A DNA stretch of 64,000 nucleotides, from the NCBI GenBank assembly GCA_002007465.1, contig LNAC01000032.1:6044889-6108888 (forward strand), given 5' to 3'. Position 1 is the first letter of the stretch. Each line of letters begins with the position of its first letter. Position numbers and translations under genes: made by a program. The notes below the pieces were generated by a model. The model was given only the letters and a program-made list of their open reading frames with translations. It had not been told where the DNA came from and ran no database searches. Positions 22,521-33,603 of this stretch are shown here, in pieces. Source of the DNA: Ailurus styani. Taxonomy: Eukaryota > Chordata > Mammalia > Carnivora > Ailuridae.

Positions 22521-23395
22521 CTGGTGAATACCTTCAATTCTCCCCTGTGAGATCACAATTTTGTAAACAATAAAATATGTATATTTTCAACCTTTTTTTC
22601 TAGAAATTATCATCATATGACAAAATGTTGAATGTTTACTTCAGTTTGCTGGGATTGTGGGTGATTTTTTCCCCCTTCTTCTTTATAATGTTTCCTCCAG
22701 TTTCTGAAACAAATTCATAATACCTTTATAGACAACAATATAAATATAAAGTACCATAATAATCTATTGAAGGAGTTAACATATACTTTTAAAAACTAAA
22801 ATCTAAACAATATTAATGAAACTAAGAAATCTTCACAAATTTTGTTCTGATAAAGAGCTGAAATAACTGCTTTGAGCCCTAAATCATTTCTACTACAAGC
22901 TTTTTGTGCTATAAATTTTCCCTTAGTATCATTTTAGTGACATTTCACATAATCTCACATCTTACGTCTCCATATTCATTCAAACACTTTAAAATTAATG
23001 ATACTTCTTTGTTGTCCAATATGGTTGATCGTGGTAATGGTTTATGTGCACGTGCATAGAAATACATTCTGCTCTTTTGTATGGAGTGTGCTGTAAATGC
23101 TAATTAGGACAAGTTGGTTGACTGCGTTTTCATATCTCACCCATAAGAAAAACATGTTTCATACAATCCTATAGAGCCTCTATGATTTCCTCTGTTACTT
23201 TCTCACCTCAACTTCCATTACTCTTCTTCTTGCCCATTTAATCTCAAAGTACAAGCCAGCTTTACTTTTAGCTCGTCATAGCAACCTCCTGGCTATTCTC
23301 TAAACATACCAAAGAAGTTCTGCACTGGGGCCTTTGCATATATTATATATCATATATTATATATTATATATTATTTCCTCATCTAGAATGTTCTA
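22521..23395. other. No recognised feature; AT-rich end
   Basis: No repeat family recognised. Positions 23339-23381 are a simple ATATT-rich stretch next to the following SINE. Confidence 0.4.
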
Positions 23396-23562
23396 GGGGC
23401 ACCTGGGTGGCACTGTCAGTTAAGCGACTGACTCTTGGTTTCAGCTCAGGTGGTGATCTCAAGGTTGTGAGATCGTGCCTTATGTTAGCCTCCATGCTGA
23501 GCATGGAGTCTGCTTAAGAATCTTCCTCCCTCTCTCTGCCTCTCCCTAACTCTCTCTGCTTT
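23396..23562 (+). mobile_element. SINEC, older copy
   Basis: 'ggggcacctgggtggcactg', 'tcagctcaggtggtgatctc', 'gctgagcatggagtctgctt' and a CT-rich 3' part. No A-tail or clear TSD is left. Confidence 0.85.
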
Positions 23563-23599
23563 TTTGCTCTATCTTTTATATACTATGCTTTTGTTTGCT

Positions 23600-23705
23600 T
23601 ATTTTTTGTCTCTAGCACGAGGATATAAATTCTGTTGTAACAGGAAACTGTTTTATTCCATTTTAAAAATTTCTAGCACCAAAACAGAGTCTAGTACACT
23701 GTATG
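23600..23705 (+). repeat. Possible L2 3' fragment
   Basis: 'aaattctgttgtaacaggaa', 'ctgttttattcc' and 'cagagtctagtacactgtat' recall the L2 3' end (clean copies read 'gggcagggactttgtctgtttt...cagtgcctggcaca'). It is short and diverged. Confidence 0.4.
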
Positions 23706-24224
23706 GAATCTCAGACATCTTAAAATATAGGTATTCAGTTATGAACTTAAAATATTTCTCCAAGCAATTTGATGTCTTTTATAAGTGTGGAGTTGCACCG
23801 TTTTCCCATGCTTGAGAATTGAACTTTTGTAACTCTGTGTAAACAGGGCCTGAGGCTGGAGGAAAATGTGAAAGAATAAGATATTGGGAGAAAACTTGGT
23901 AAGTGTTTCTAAAACTAAGTTCCAGTAACTTCTCTGCCCCATATTTTCTTTATTTCCTTCTCAAAATCTGCTCTGTTTTTGTATGCATACACTGAACATG
24001 TGGTGCCTTGTGGTTCTGTCTGAAAGTACACATCTTTACTACTATTTTTTTCTCTTCAATATTCCCAGATGCCTCTTGCTCCTTCTCTGCATTCATAGCC
24101 CTGATCTTATTTATATTTTACAGAAATAGACATGACTCTTCCATGACTGGCAGACTCCCAATTCATTTCATTATTATGTTTGTTTTAACCTGCTACATCC
24201 TTTACCTTTGGAATCAAATGGACC
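23706..24224. other. No recognised feature
   Basis: No repeat or coding signal recognised before the U6 pseudogene. Confidence 0.4.
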
Positions 24225-24331
24225 ATGCTCACTTTGGGAACATATATACTAAAATTGAAATGATGCAGAGAAGATTAGCATGTTCTCTGTGCAAGTAGGA
24301 CATGTAAGTTTGTGACACATTCCAAATTTTT
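24225..24331 (+). pseudogene. RNU6 pseudogene: U6 spliceosomal snRNA retropseudogene, full length
   Basis: The 107 bases correspond end to end to U6 snRNA, from a first base changed G to A through the terminal run of five T. The middle is well kept: 'tatatactaaaattg' and 'cagagaagattagcatg', which contains the AGAGA-type catalytic segment. By hand count against remembered U6 about 23 of 107 positions differ, many of them C-to-T or G-to-A, so it is an old, non-functional copy. I see no proximal or distal sequence element upstream. Its 3' end joins a 5'-truncated L1 in the same orientation at 24332, which is the arrangement of a U6/L1 chimeric retrocopy. Confidence 0.93.
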
Positions 24332-25295
24332 CAAACAAGCATATGAAAAGATGTTCAACATCATACCTCATTAAAGAATTGCAAATTAAAGCAACAATGA
24401 GATTGTTTCAACTATATGTACATTAGAATGATAAAATCCAAAACATTGACAACATCAAATGTTGGCATGGATGTGGATTAACAGGGAAAATATAACATTC
24501 ATGCTGGTGAGAATTCAAAATGGCACAACTACTTTGGAAGGCCATTTAGCAGTTTTTAACAAAAATAAATATATTCCTATCATATGATCCAGTAATCACA
24601 CTCTTTGGTATTTACCCAAATGAGTAGAAAACTTATGTCCACAAAAAACCCTGCAGATGGATGTTTATAGTAGCTCTATTTATAATTTCTGAAACTCGGA
24701 AGCAACCAAGTTATCCTTCAGTAAGCGAATGGGTAAATAAACTGTGGCCCATCCAGACAATGGTGTATTATTCAGTGCTAAGAAGAAACGAGTTGTCGAA
24801 CAATGAAAAAGCATGGAAGAACATTTTACTAAGTGAAAGAAGACAATCTGAGAAGGCAATATACTGCATGATATCAACTGTATGGCATTCTGGAAGAAGC
24901 AAAACTATGGAGACAGTAAAAATAACAGTGGGTACCAGAGTATAGTGAGAGGAAAGGATAAATAGGTGGAATAGAGGATTTAGGGCAACAAAACTACTCT
25001 TTATATTACTATAATGTTTGATACTTGTCATTATACATTTATCAAAATCCATGAAACATATAACACCAAGAGTGAACCCTACTGTAAACAATGGAGTTTG
25101 AGTGATAATGACATGTTAATGTTGGTTTATTGCTTATAAGCAAATATAGCTTTCTGGTGTAGGGTGTTGATGGTGGGACAGGCTGAGGGTATAGGACAAG
25201 GAGGTATATAGGAATACTGTGCTTTCCACTCAGTGTTGCTATTAAGATAAAACTGCTCCAAAGATCAAATCTTTATTTTTTTAAAGAAAGTACAG
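24332..25295 (+). mobile_element. 5'-truncated L1 fused to U6
   Basis: It begins exactly after the U6 T-run with 'caaacaagcatatgaaaaga', an internal position of ORF2. It continues through 'ctggtgagaattcaaaatgg', 'catatgatccagtaatcaca' and 'gtattattcagtgctaagaa', then the 3' UTR ending near 'aaaactgctccaaagatcaa'. The reading frame is interrupted and non-coding. Confidence 0.85.
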
Positions 25296-25314
25296 AGAAA
25301 GCACTTTCCTTTTT

Positions 25315-25735
25315 TTAAAAAATTTTCTAGGTATTTTTTTTATTATGCTCAGTTAGCCAACATATAGTACATTGTTAGTTTTTTTCTTTATTATGTTCAG
25401 TTAGCCAGCATATGGTGCATCACGAGTTTTTGATACAGTGTTCAACAATTCATTAGTTGTGTATAACACCCAGTATTCATCACAACACATGCCCACCTTA
25501 ATACTCATCACCCAGTTTCCCTGTCCTCCCACCCCTTCCCTTCTGTAACCCTCAATTTGTTTCCCTGAGTCCAGAGTCTCTCAGGATTTGTCTACCTCTC
25601 TGATTTCTTTCCATTCAAGATTCCCTCCCCTGCCCTGTGGTCCTCCATGCTATTCCTTATGTTCCACATATGAGTGAAACCATGTGATAGTTGTCTTTCT
25701 CTGCTTGACTTATTTCATTTATCATAAGCCCCTCC
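25315..25735 (-). mobile_element. Carnivore-type L1 3' end with repeated terminal segment
   Basis: Antisense carnivore L1 3' end. The segment 'attatgctcagttagccaac' recurs about 50 bases later as 'attatgttcagttagccagc', so the terminal ~50 bp are present twice. It then runs through 'caacacatgcccaccttaat' and 'ctctgcttgacttatttcat'. Confidence 0.8.
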
Positions 25736-25844
25736 AGTTGGACCTGAACCAGACACAATTTGGTAATAGCCCCTTTAAATAATTGCTTTCTGTAAAGAAA
25801 CCCCAAATTTATTTAACTTAAGGAAGTCTGTGATCAAAATAGAT

Positions 25845-25966
25845 GGGCGCCTGGGTGGCTCAGTGGGTTAAAGCCGCTGCCTTCGGCTCAGGTCATGATC
25901 CCAGGGTCCTGGGATCGAGGCCCACATCGGGCTCTCTGCTCAGCAGGGAGCCTGCTTCCTCCTCTC
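25845..25966 (+). mobile_element. Mustelid-type SINEC, 5' part, cut by gap
   Basis: Consensus-like SINE head and body ending at 'cttcctcctctc', where the N run starts. The left flank 'aaaatagat' recurs after the second SINE copy (about 26299-26307). Confidence 0.9.
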
Positions 25967-26096
25967 NNNNNNNNNNNNNNNNNNNNNNNNNNNNNNNNNN
26001 NNNNNNNNNNNNNNNNNNNNNNNNNNNNNNNNNNNNNNNNNNNNNNNNNNNNNNNNNNNNNNNNNNNNNNNNNNNNNNNNNNNNNNNNNNNNNNNN
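25967..26096. other. Assembly gap (130 N)
   Basis: A run of 130 undetermined bases lying between two nearly identical SINE starts. Confidence 0.99.
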
Positions 26097-26296
26097 GGGC
26101 GCCTGGGTGGCTCAGTGGGTTAAAGCCGCTGCCTTCGGCTCAGGTCATGATCCCAGGGTCCTGGGATCAAGGCCCACGTCGGGCTCTCTGCTCAGCGGGG
26201 AGCCTGCTTCCTCCTCTCCCTCTGCCTGCCTCTCTGCCTACTTGTAATCTCTCTCTCTCTCTCTCTCTGTCAAATGAATAAATAAAATCTTTAAAA
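26097..26296 (+). mobile_element. Mustelid-type SINEC after the gap
   Basis: A full copy from the head through the CT-rich part, 'caaatgaataaataaaatct' and the A-tail. Over the ~120 bp shared with 25845-25966 it differs at only a few bases. Open frames spanning the N run are artefacts. Confidence 0.95.
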
Positions 26297-26436
26297 AAAA
26301 AATAGATGAACTATATTTTTAAAGGAATAATTTATGTATTTATTTATCATAGCTGGACAGATAACATAAACTGACCAAATATACAGTTGTCACCCCAGCA
26401 ATCAGACAACAAAATGAAATAAAAGGCATCCAAATA

Positions 26437-26628
26437 GGGGCACCTGAGTTGCTCAGTCATTAAGCATTTGCCTTCAGCTCAGGTCATGATTCTAGGGTCC
26501 TGGGATCAAGCCCTACATCCAGTTCCCTGCTTGGTGGGGAGCCTGCCTTTCCCTCTCCCTTTGTCTGACACTCCCCTTACTTGTGTTCTCTCTTTCTCTC
26601 TGTCAAATAAGTAAATATTTTTTTTAAA
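26437..26628 (+). mobile_element. SINEC nested in L1
   Basis: Caniform-type copy ('ggggcacctgagttgctcag') splitting L1 ORF2. Similar flanks 'ggcatccaaat' and 'ggtgtccaaat' are probably the TSD. Confidence 0.9.
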
Positions 26629-28238
26629 GAAAGAGGTGTCCAAATCAGCAAGGAAGAACTCAAACTTTTACTCTTTGCAGATGACATGATACTGTATGTG
26701 GAAAACCTAAAGACTCTACCCAAATATTGGTAAAACTGATACAAGAATTCAGGAAAACTACATGATATAAAATCAATGCACAGAAGTCTGTTGCTTTTCT
26801 ATACACCAATAATTAAGCAGTGGGAAGAGAAATCAAGGAACCAAACCCATTTACATCTGTACCAAAAACCATAAGATAACTAGGAGTAAACCTAGTCAGA
26901 GAGGTAAAAGACCTCTACTCTAAAAACTGTACAAACTTATGAAAGAAATTGAGGAAGACATAAAGAAGTGGAAAAACATTCTGTGCTCATGGATTGGAAG
27001 AACAAATATTGTTAAAATGTCTGTACTACACAAAGCAATCTATACATTCAATGCAATCTCATCAAAATATCACCAACATTTTTCATAGAATTACAATAAA
27101 CACTTCTAAAATTTCTAGAGAACCACAAAATACCCTGAATAGCCAATGCTACCCTGAAAAAGAAAAGCAAAGCTGGAGGTATCACAATTCCAGACTTTAA
27201 GCTGTATTACAATGCCAGAATCATCAAGAAAGTATGGTATAGAACAAAAACAGACACATAGATCAATGGAACAGAATAGAGAACCCAGAAACGACCTTCA
27301 ACTATATTGTTAATTAATCTTTGACAAAAGAGGAAAGAATATCCAATGGAAAAAAGACAGTCTCTTCAACAAATGGTATGGTGAAAATTGGACAGCAACA
27401 TGCAGAAGAGTGAAACTGGACCACTTTCTTACACCATAAATAAAAATAAATTCAGAATGGTTGAAAGACCTAAATGTGAGACAGGAATCCATCAAAATCC
27501 TGGAGAAGAACACAGGAACACAAGAAGAACACCTCTTTGACCTTGGCTGCAGCAACTTCTTGTTAAACACATCTCCAAAGATAAGGGAAACAAAAGCAAG
27601 AATAAACTGTTGGGACCTCATCAAGATAAAAAGCTTCTGCACAGTGAAAAGAATAAAACTAAAAGGCAACTTACAGAATGGGAGAAGATATTTGCAAATG
27701 ACATGTCAGATAAAGGGCTAGTACCCAAAATGTATAAAGAAGCTATCCAAGTCAACACCCCAAAAAGAAAAAAAAAACAGTTAAGAAATGGGAAAAAGAC
27801 ATGAACAGACATTTCTTCAAAGAAGACATACAATGGCTAACAGACACATGAAAAAATGTTCAACATCACGCATAATCAGGGAAATATAAATCAAAACCAT
27901 CATGAGATACCACCTCACACCAGTCAGAATGGCTAAAATTAACAACACAGAAAACAACAGATATTGACTAGGATGTGGAGAACAGGGAACCCTCTTACAC
28001 TGTTGGTGGGAATGCAAACTGGTGCAACCACTCTGGAAAACAGTATGGAGGTTCCTCAAAAAGTTAAAAATAGAGCTACCCCATGACCCAGCAATTCCAC
28101 CCCTAGGTATTTATCTGAAACATACAAAAATAGTGGTTCCAAGAGGCACATACACCCAATGTTTATAGAAGCATTATCAACAAGAGCCAGATTATGGAAA
28201 GAGCCCAAATATCCATCTACTGATGAATGGATAAAGAA

Positions 28239-28312
28239 TGAATCATTCAACACTACATCAAAACCTAATGATGTACTATATATTGACTAACTAGACATAA
28301 TAATAATTTAAA
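28239..28312 (+). mobile_element. Very short L1 3'-terminal insertion inside L1 ORF2
   Basis: Intact L1 reads 'gataaagaagatg' here. The window instead has about 74 extra bases ('cactacatcaaaacctaatg', 'atgtactatatattgactaa' and an A-rich end) that match the terminal segment of another carnivore L1 subfamily, also seen at 51356-51430. The word 'aaagaa' occurs on both sides (28233-28238, 28313-28318). Confidence 0.65.
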
Positions 28313-28725
28313 AAAGAAGAGATGATATATTCATATATAATGGAATATTAATTAGCCATGAAAAAGAATGAAATCTTGCCATTTGCAAAGACATGGATGG
28401 AGCTAGAGAGTATTATGCTAAGCTAAATAAGTCAGAGAAAGACAAATACCGTATTATTTCACTCACATGTAGCATTTAAGTAAAGGGAAAAAAGAGAGAG
28501 GGGCAAATGAAGAAACCAACTCTTAACTATAAAGAACAAACTGATGGTTACCAGAAGGGAGGTGGGTGGCAGAATGGAGATTAAGGAGGGCATTTGTGAG
28601 GAGCACTGGTATATGGAAGTGTTGAATCATATCGTAGACCTGAAACTAATGTAACACTGTATGTTAACTAAATTCAATTTAAATAGAAACTTAAAGAAAA
28701 GAAGCTTTAAAAAATAAAATAAACA

Positions 28726-28912
28726 GGACACCTGGGTGGCTCAGTCATTAAGTGTCTGCCTTTGGCTCAGATCATGATCCCAGGGTCCTGGGATTGAGCC
28801 CCGCATCGGGCTCCCTGCTCTGCGGGAAAGCCTGCTTCTCCCTCTCCCACTGCCCCTGCTTGTGTTCCCTCTCTCTCTGTCAAATAAATAAATAAAACCT
28901 TTAAAAAAAGAT
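28726..28912 (+). mobile_element. SINEC (caniform-type)
   Basis: 'ggacacctgggtggctcagt', 'gagccccgcatcgggctccc' and 'cccactgcccctgcttgtgt' with an A-rich tail. It directly follows the L1 A-tail, a common SINE landing site. Confidence 0.92.
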
Positions 28913-28944
28913 AAAAATAAATTTAAAAAATTTTAAAGACTAAA

Positions 28945-29935
28945 ATAAGCCATTAGAGCTATAGTTAACCAGAATATGGAAGACAGACTGGAAGTTTCCT
29001 ATAAAGCTAAATGTAGGTTTACCATACAATCCAGCAATCACACTCAGGTGTTTACCCAAGTGTCTTAATCCATCTGGGCTGCTATAGATTGTCCAGCTTA
29101 TAAGCAACAAACATTTAATTCTTATAATTCAGGAGCCTGGAAGATGAGGGTGCCAATATGATCAGGTTCTGAGGAAGGTCTTTTTCTGTGTTACAGACTG
29201 CCAGCTTCTCACTGTGTCCTCACATGGTGAGAGAGGCTAAGGAGCCATGTGGGATCATTTTTTATAAGAGCATTAAACCCATTCATGCTATTATGATCCA
29301 ATCACCCCCCAAAAGGTCCATCTTCTAATACTATCACATTAACCTTTCAGGTTCCAACATGTAAATTTGGGGAAAACACAAGCATTCCGACCCTAGCACC
29401 CAAGTGTTGAAAACCTATATCCACACAAAAACCTGCACATGACCATTCCTAACAGCTTTATTCATAAAGCTTCTAAAAAACTAGAAGCAAAGAAGGTGTC
29501 CTTAGTAAGTGAATGGACAAGCAAACTGTAGTACACGCACACAAAAGAATATTATTCAGTGACAAAAAGAAATGAACTACCAAACCAAGAAAAGACATGG
29601 AAGGATCTTAAATGCATATTGCTAAATGAAAGAACTCAGTTTGGAAAGGCTGTATATACTGTATGATTTCAATTACATGACACTCTGGAAAAGGCAAAGT
29701 ATAGTGATAATAAAAAAGATCAGTGTTTGCCAGGGGCTTGGGAAAAAGGGAAGAAAGTTGAATACATGAAGTACAGTTGTTTTTTGTTTTGTTCTGTTTT
29801 TTAGGGTGATGAAATTGTTCTGTGTTACATAATTTTGGATAAATAAAGTTAGGCTTTTGTCAAAATCCATTGAAACTTATTGCAAAGAGAGTAAAGCTTA
29901 ATACACAAAGTTTTAAAAGTATCATTTAGAACGTT
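28945..29935 (+). mobile_element. Old L1 3' part split by a solo LTR
   Basis: Sense L1 ORF2/3' UTR sequence at 28945-29060 ('caatccagcaatcacactca') resumes at 29399 with 'gtgttgaaaacctatatcca', 'gaatattattcagtgacaaa' and 'tatactgtatgatttcaatt'. It ends near 'aatacacaaagttt'. The LTR at 29061-29398 interrupts it. No coding capacity remains. Confidence 0.85.
29061..29398 (-). mobile_element. MaLR-type solo LTR inside L1, with TSD
   Basis: The element runs from 'tgtcttaatccatctgggct' to 'cattccgaccctagca', so it keeps the TG...CA ends. Inside are 'atgatcaggttctgaggaag' and 'cttctcactgtgtcctcaca', typical of MLT1/MST-like LTRs. The 6-bp word 'cccaag' flanks it at 29055-29060 and 29399-29404, containing the 5-bp ERVL-type duplication. 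Confidence 0.85.
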
Positions 29936-31177
29936 AGATTTAAGGATGGAATGCATTCTTTGTTGACAAGAGAATCCAACTCTTTTATTAATGTATGAGC
30001 TTCACTGAAAGGGGTGGAGTAAAAAATTGCTAATCTAATTAATTTTGGAAATAAATAGATTTGGTAAAGATAAAGGCAAAGGAAATGATACAAAGCACTG
30101 TACTCTAGTTTATGAAGTTGTTTCCCAAGGAGATCCAGGTTAACAGTTATGGTGCCACTATTTATGAATGCTGGAATTGAGCAATTAAGTAAATAAATGT
30201 CAAGTGGTTGAAAGGTTTCTCTCTAGTAAAGAGTGGGTGTACGGATAAGCAGAGTTAGGAGGCTTGAATAATCTATGCGGTAATAATAGATTAGAATTAG
30301 GGACATCAGTATGAGCTCATGGTTACCTTAATGTAGATAATTGGTTACACACACACACAGATTTGTATATATACATATAGTTCCTTCCTCTATCAATTGC
30401 GAAGGCCTAGAAACAACAATATTCCAGTAGCAACAAGTGTAGATATTGGTTTCTAGTAACATTCTCTAAGGAAAGGAACCAGGGTGAAATATACTGTGGA
30501 AAATTTGCATCTGCCACCATTAAGTTTGACATAAATTCTGTGAACCAAATACTTTACAAATAATCAATGTATAGTATTTTATTATCATTCATAATTAAAA
30601 GTGAAAATTCCACTCAATGTGTAAACTAGACCAATAGGTTTTAATGTAACAGAGTACATACAAAAAGTTAATTTATATTTTTTCAGATTACACATTTTAA
30701 CTAACTTTTCGGACATTACCAGTTGTCAATTTTTGTATAGAATCCAAGAATAATATTTATAATTATCTGAAAAAGATTTCAAAATGGTAATATCTCCTAT
30801 GCTTTCCATCTACATAACTATATGAGGTCAGGTTTCCTTCATGTATCCTTCATATATTTCAAACCAACACAATATATTGCAAGAGATTAGAATGTAGAAA
30901 TGGATAAAAGAATCCAATTCTATTTCATTAAGCTAGATGCTGAAGTGTTTGTAAAAATGTAAAACAATACTGTTTTTCTTACTGTACTTATTTTTATTTT
31001 AGAAAATACAATTACTTTTCATAAAAATGTGTTATTTATGTCAACATGTGGTGGAACACATTAAAACACAGCCACTCCCATATTTTCAAAATATCTATTT
31101 AATTTAAAATAGAGTAATCATTGACAATAAAGTTAACATTAGCAAAATTTGTGGTGCACTCAGTAATTTTTAAGAAA
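29936..31177. other. No recognised feature
   Basis: AT-rich, single-copy-looking sequence with a short (AC)n at about 30346-30359. No coding or RNA signal recognised. Confidence 0.4.
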
Positions 31178-31187
31178 GTGAAAGAGT

Positions 31188-31394
31188 TGGGACACCTGGG
31201 TGGCTCAGCCAATTAAACATCTGCCTTATGCTCAGGTCATGATCCCAGGGTCCTAGGATAGAGTCCCACATTGGGCTCATTGCTCAGTGGGGAGCCTGTT
31301 TCTTCCTCTGCCTGCTGCTCTCCTTGCTTGTCCTCTCTCTCTCTCTCTCTCCCTGACAAATAAATAAATAAAATATATTTTTTTTTTAAAAAAG
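31188..31394 (+). mobile_element. SINEC (caniform-type) with TSD
   Basis: 'gggacacctgggtggctcag' through 'caaataaataaataaaatat' and an A-rich tail, flanked by a 10-bp duplication 'gtgaaagagt' at 31178-31187 and 31395-31404. Confidence 0.93.
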
Positions 31395-31404
31395 GTGAAA
31401 GAGT

Positions 31405-32107
31405 CTGGAGACCAAAAACTGAGAAGTACTGGACTAGTATATGTGTAGCCTAAGACTTTGAAATGAGATCCATGGATCCTAGCTGGGTTCTGCCTTTAAT
31501 AAACCAGACTACTTCACTCTTGTATTTGCATTAATTTTGCTAGTCTTATACTTTATAAAACTAGTTAAAAGCTTTAGCAGTGTGGATGAGTTCCGTGGGA
31601 AGTATATTGTCTATGGCAAAGCCAGAGCTCTTGAAGGTCATGCTTGTGGTGAGAATTTGGAAGTGGTATTTGGAATGAGAGAACCTTGAGAAAAGGTTAA
31701 AAAAAAAAAAAAAACTTGAGAGACACGCTTGGGGCTGCTTAGTCCAGCTATCCATCTGCCTGGTTCAAATTTAGTTTTCTGATTTCAGGGTTTTGTTCTT
31801 AACTAAGGAATTCGTGTATTAATGGAGCTATTGTCAGTGCTTTACTTTTCATGATGACTTTTATTAGGACTTTCACAAAATTTATAAGACGTAAAAAATA
31901 TTTCATCTATTTTTCCAGTAAATACACCCGCATACTGACACTTAGTCTGATAACTCATGCACACCAGGTAGTCCAGCAGCTTTTCTTTACCGGAAGAGGA
32001 AGTAGCATATTATCAGATAAAAACATAGCAATAGTTCTCACTGGGAAAGAGCTAGTACTTAAGACTGATGTTTCTTCCTAGCTGTATAGTGCACTATAAG
32101 GAACATT
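31405..32107. other. No recognised feature
   Basis: No repeat family recognised apart from a run of 16 A at about 31700-31715. Confidence 0.4.
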
Positions 32108-32235
32108 TGTGAGTTTCCTTTTTTTTTTTATTTTTTATTTTACTTTTTTTTTTTTTATTCTTTGCCCCAGGGGTACAGGTCTGTGAATCATCAGGCTTAC
32201 ATCTTTCACAGCATTCATGAAAGCACAAACTAAGA
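32108..32235 (-). mobile_element. Carnivore L1 3' end, very short
   Basis: A T-rich start followed by 'attctttgccccaggggtac' and 'aggtctgtgaatcatcaggc', then 'cttacatctttcacagcatt', the antisense end of a young carnivore L1 subfamily also seen at 44836-45049. I could not find its TSD. Confidence 0.8.
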
Positions 32236-32274
32236 CAAGAAAATACATATTACACAGAGGAATTTATCATTTTT

Positions 32275-32468
32275 TTTAAAGATTTTATTTATTTTTTTTC
32301 ACAGAGGAAGAGAGATCACAAGAGGCAGAGAGTCAGGCAGAGAGAGGGGGTGGGGAAGCAGGCTCCTCGCTGAGCAGGGAGCCCGATGCGGGCCTCAATC
32401 CCAGGACCCTGAGATCATGACCCGAGCCCAAAGCAGAGGCTTTAACCCACTGAGCCACCCAGGCGCCC
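32275..32468 (-). mobile_element. Mustelid-type SINEC with TSD
   Basis: Near-consensus minus strand copy flanked by the 15-bp duplication 'gaatttatcattttt' at 32260-32274 and 32469-32483. Confidence 0.95.
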
Positions 32469-32483
32469 GAATTTATCATTTTT

Positions 32484-33589
32484 ATTTGCATAAAATAAAA
32501 CCTGAAAAATCTAGAAAGAAAGAATCTTAAGGACATTTAGCATATTCAAAATAAAGTAATGTGACTTTCAGGAATGAAAAATGACATAAATTTAAGAATC
32601 TTCAAATAATTTTCATCAAAATGTTTTTAAGTCTCCCAAATATTTTATTCTACTCAAATTTGATCACATTATAGTAGTCAGCTATTGATGAATGAGCATG
32701 TGATGCAAAGAGAAAGGCTTAGATCCATTGGACTATTATTAATTAGTTTGATTTGGCTAAACAGTGCCACCATCAACAAAATTAATGGCAATTGAGAGGA
32801 AAAAATGAGCAGATGGGAGGTTACCATATGCTCATGCCACACTCATAATTGATAATAATTAAGTAATTATGGGTGGAAAAAAATGTTCATTCAAATGTCT
32901 ATGGCATTTGAAATGCTTGTTTATAAAACCGTGTCATTTATAATGGATACTGTTCCACTTGTCCTCGGAATTAGCAAGAAGTACTGAGGGCAAAGGAAAG
33001 AAATCATTCCAGTGTTTTCTAAACCAACTTCATGCACCGACTAAATTTATTAACATTTTTAATAAGGAATTAATAAACATAAACTTTACCTCTATTTTCT
33101 TATTTTTGATACCAAGATAAAAAGATATGCTCATATCATGCGGTGTTAACCATTGAGATGGCTGTGGATGGTGATGAATGTACTGTTAGCACGTCTTGGG
33201 ACATGGATTGACTACTTTAGGTCCTCGGTGTTCAGTTGCTTTTTCTAACAGGAAAGCCGAGGGATTAGGTTTGGTTTCAAAACATCATTCGTGGTGTATG
33301 AACAATAGTATTCTGACCCCCAAGTGTTGTCTTTTTATGTTTCCTTTTCCCCAGCCTACTCTTGATCTTTTCACTGGAAACAGATGCCTTTTTTGCTCAT
33401 CAACTCTCCTAAGAATTTTACCTTGTTTTTATTTATTCATCCTAGAGGTCAATGATTAGAAATATGAGCTTTCTTTTTATTGTCTCAACTAGTTTGCTTC
33501 TTTTAGTGAAAAAAGAAAGAAGCCAGCAACACTAAGATGCAGTGATTACATCTTTAGCAATCACAGTTAGCAACATTGCAGTGATCATT
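32484..33589. other. No recognised feature
   Basis: Single-copy-looking sequence; an 87-codon frame at 33196-33459 has no recognisable domain. Confidence 0.4.
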
Positions 33590-33603
33590 AAAATGTCATT
33601 TTA

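Larger units (their letters stand above)
26384..28715 (+). mobile_element. L1 3' half: RT core to 3' UTR, 5'-truncated
   Basis: The longest L1 here. It starts near 'cagcaatcagacaacaaaat', is split by a SINE (26437-26628), and resumes with the reverse transcriptase catalytic motif FADD encoded at 26674-26685. Typical ORF2 text follows ('gtggaaaaacattctgtgct', 'gaatggttgaaagacctaaa', 'cactctggaaaacagtatgg', 'aaagaatgaaatcttgccat'). The 3' UTR ends in an A-rich tail near 28715. Stops and shifts break ORF2 into pieces of fewer than about 90 codons, so it is inactive. A 74-bp L1 tail is nested at 28239-28312. Confidence 0.92.

Noticed and set aside
24225..24331. Functional U6 gene
   Set aside because: About a fifth of the positions differ from U6, the first base and several conserved bases are changed, and no upstream snRNA promoter elements are seen.
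25843..26281. Open frames of 128-134 codons on the + strand
   Set aside because: They run through 130 undetermined bases and translate two SINE copies; the N run cannot be counted as open.
27461..27721. 86-codon frame resembling L1 ORF2 protein
   Set aside because: It is a surviving piece of a broken L1 ORF2, annotated as part of the element rather than as a gene.
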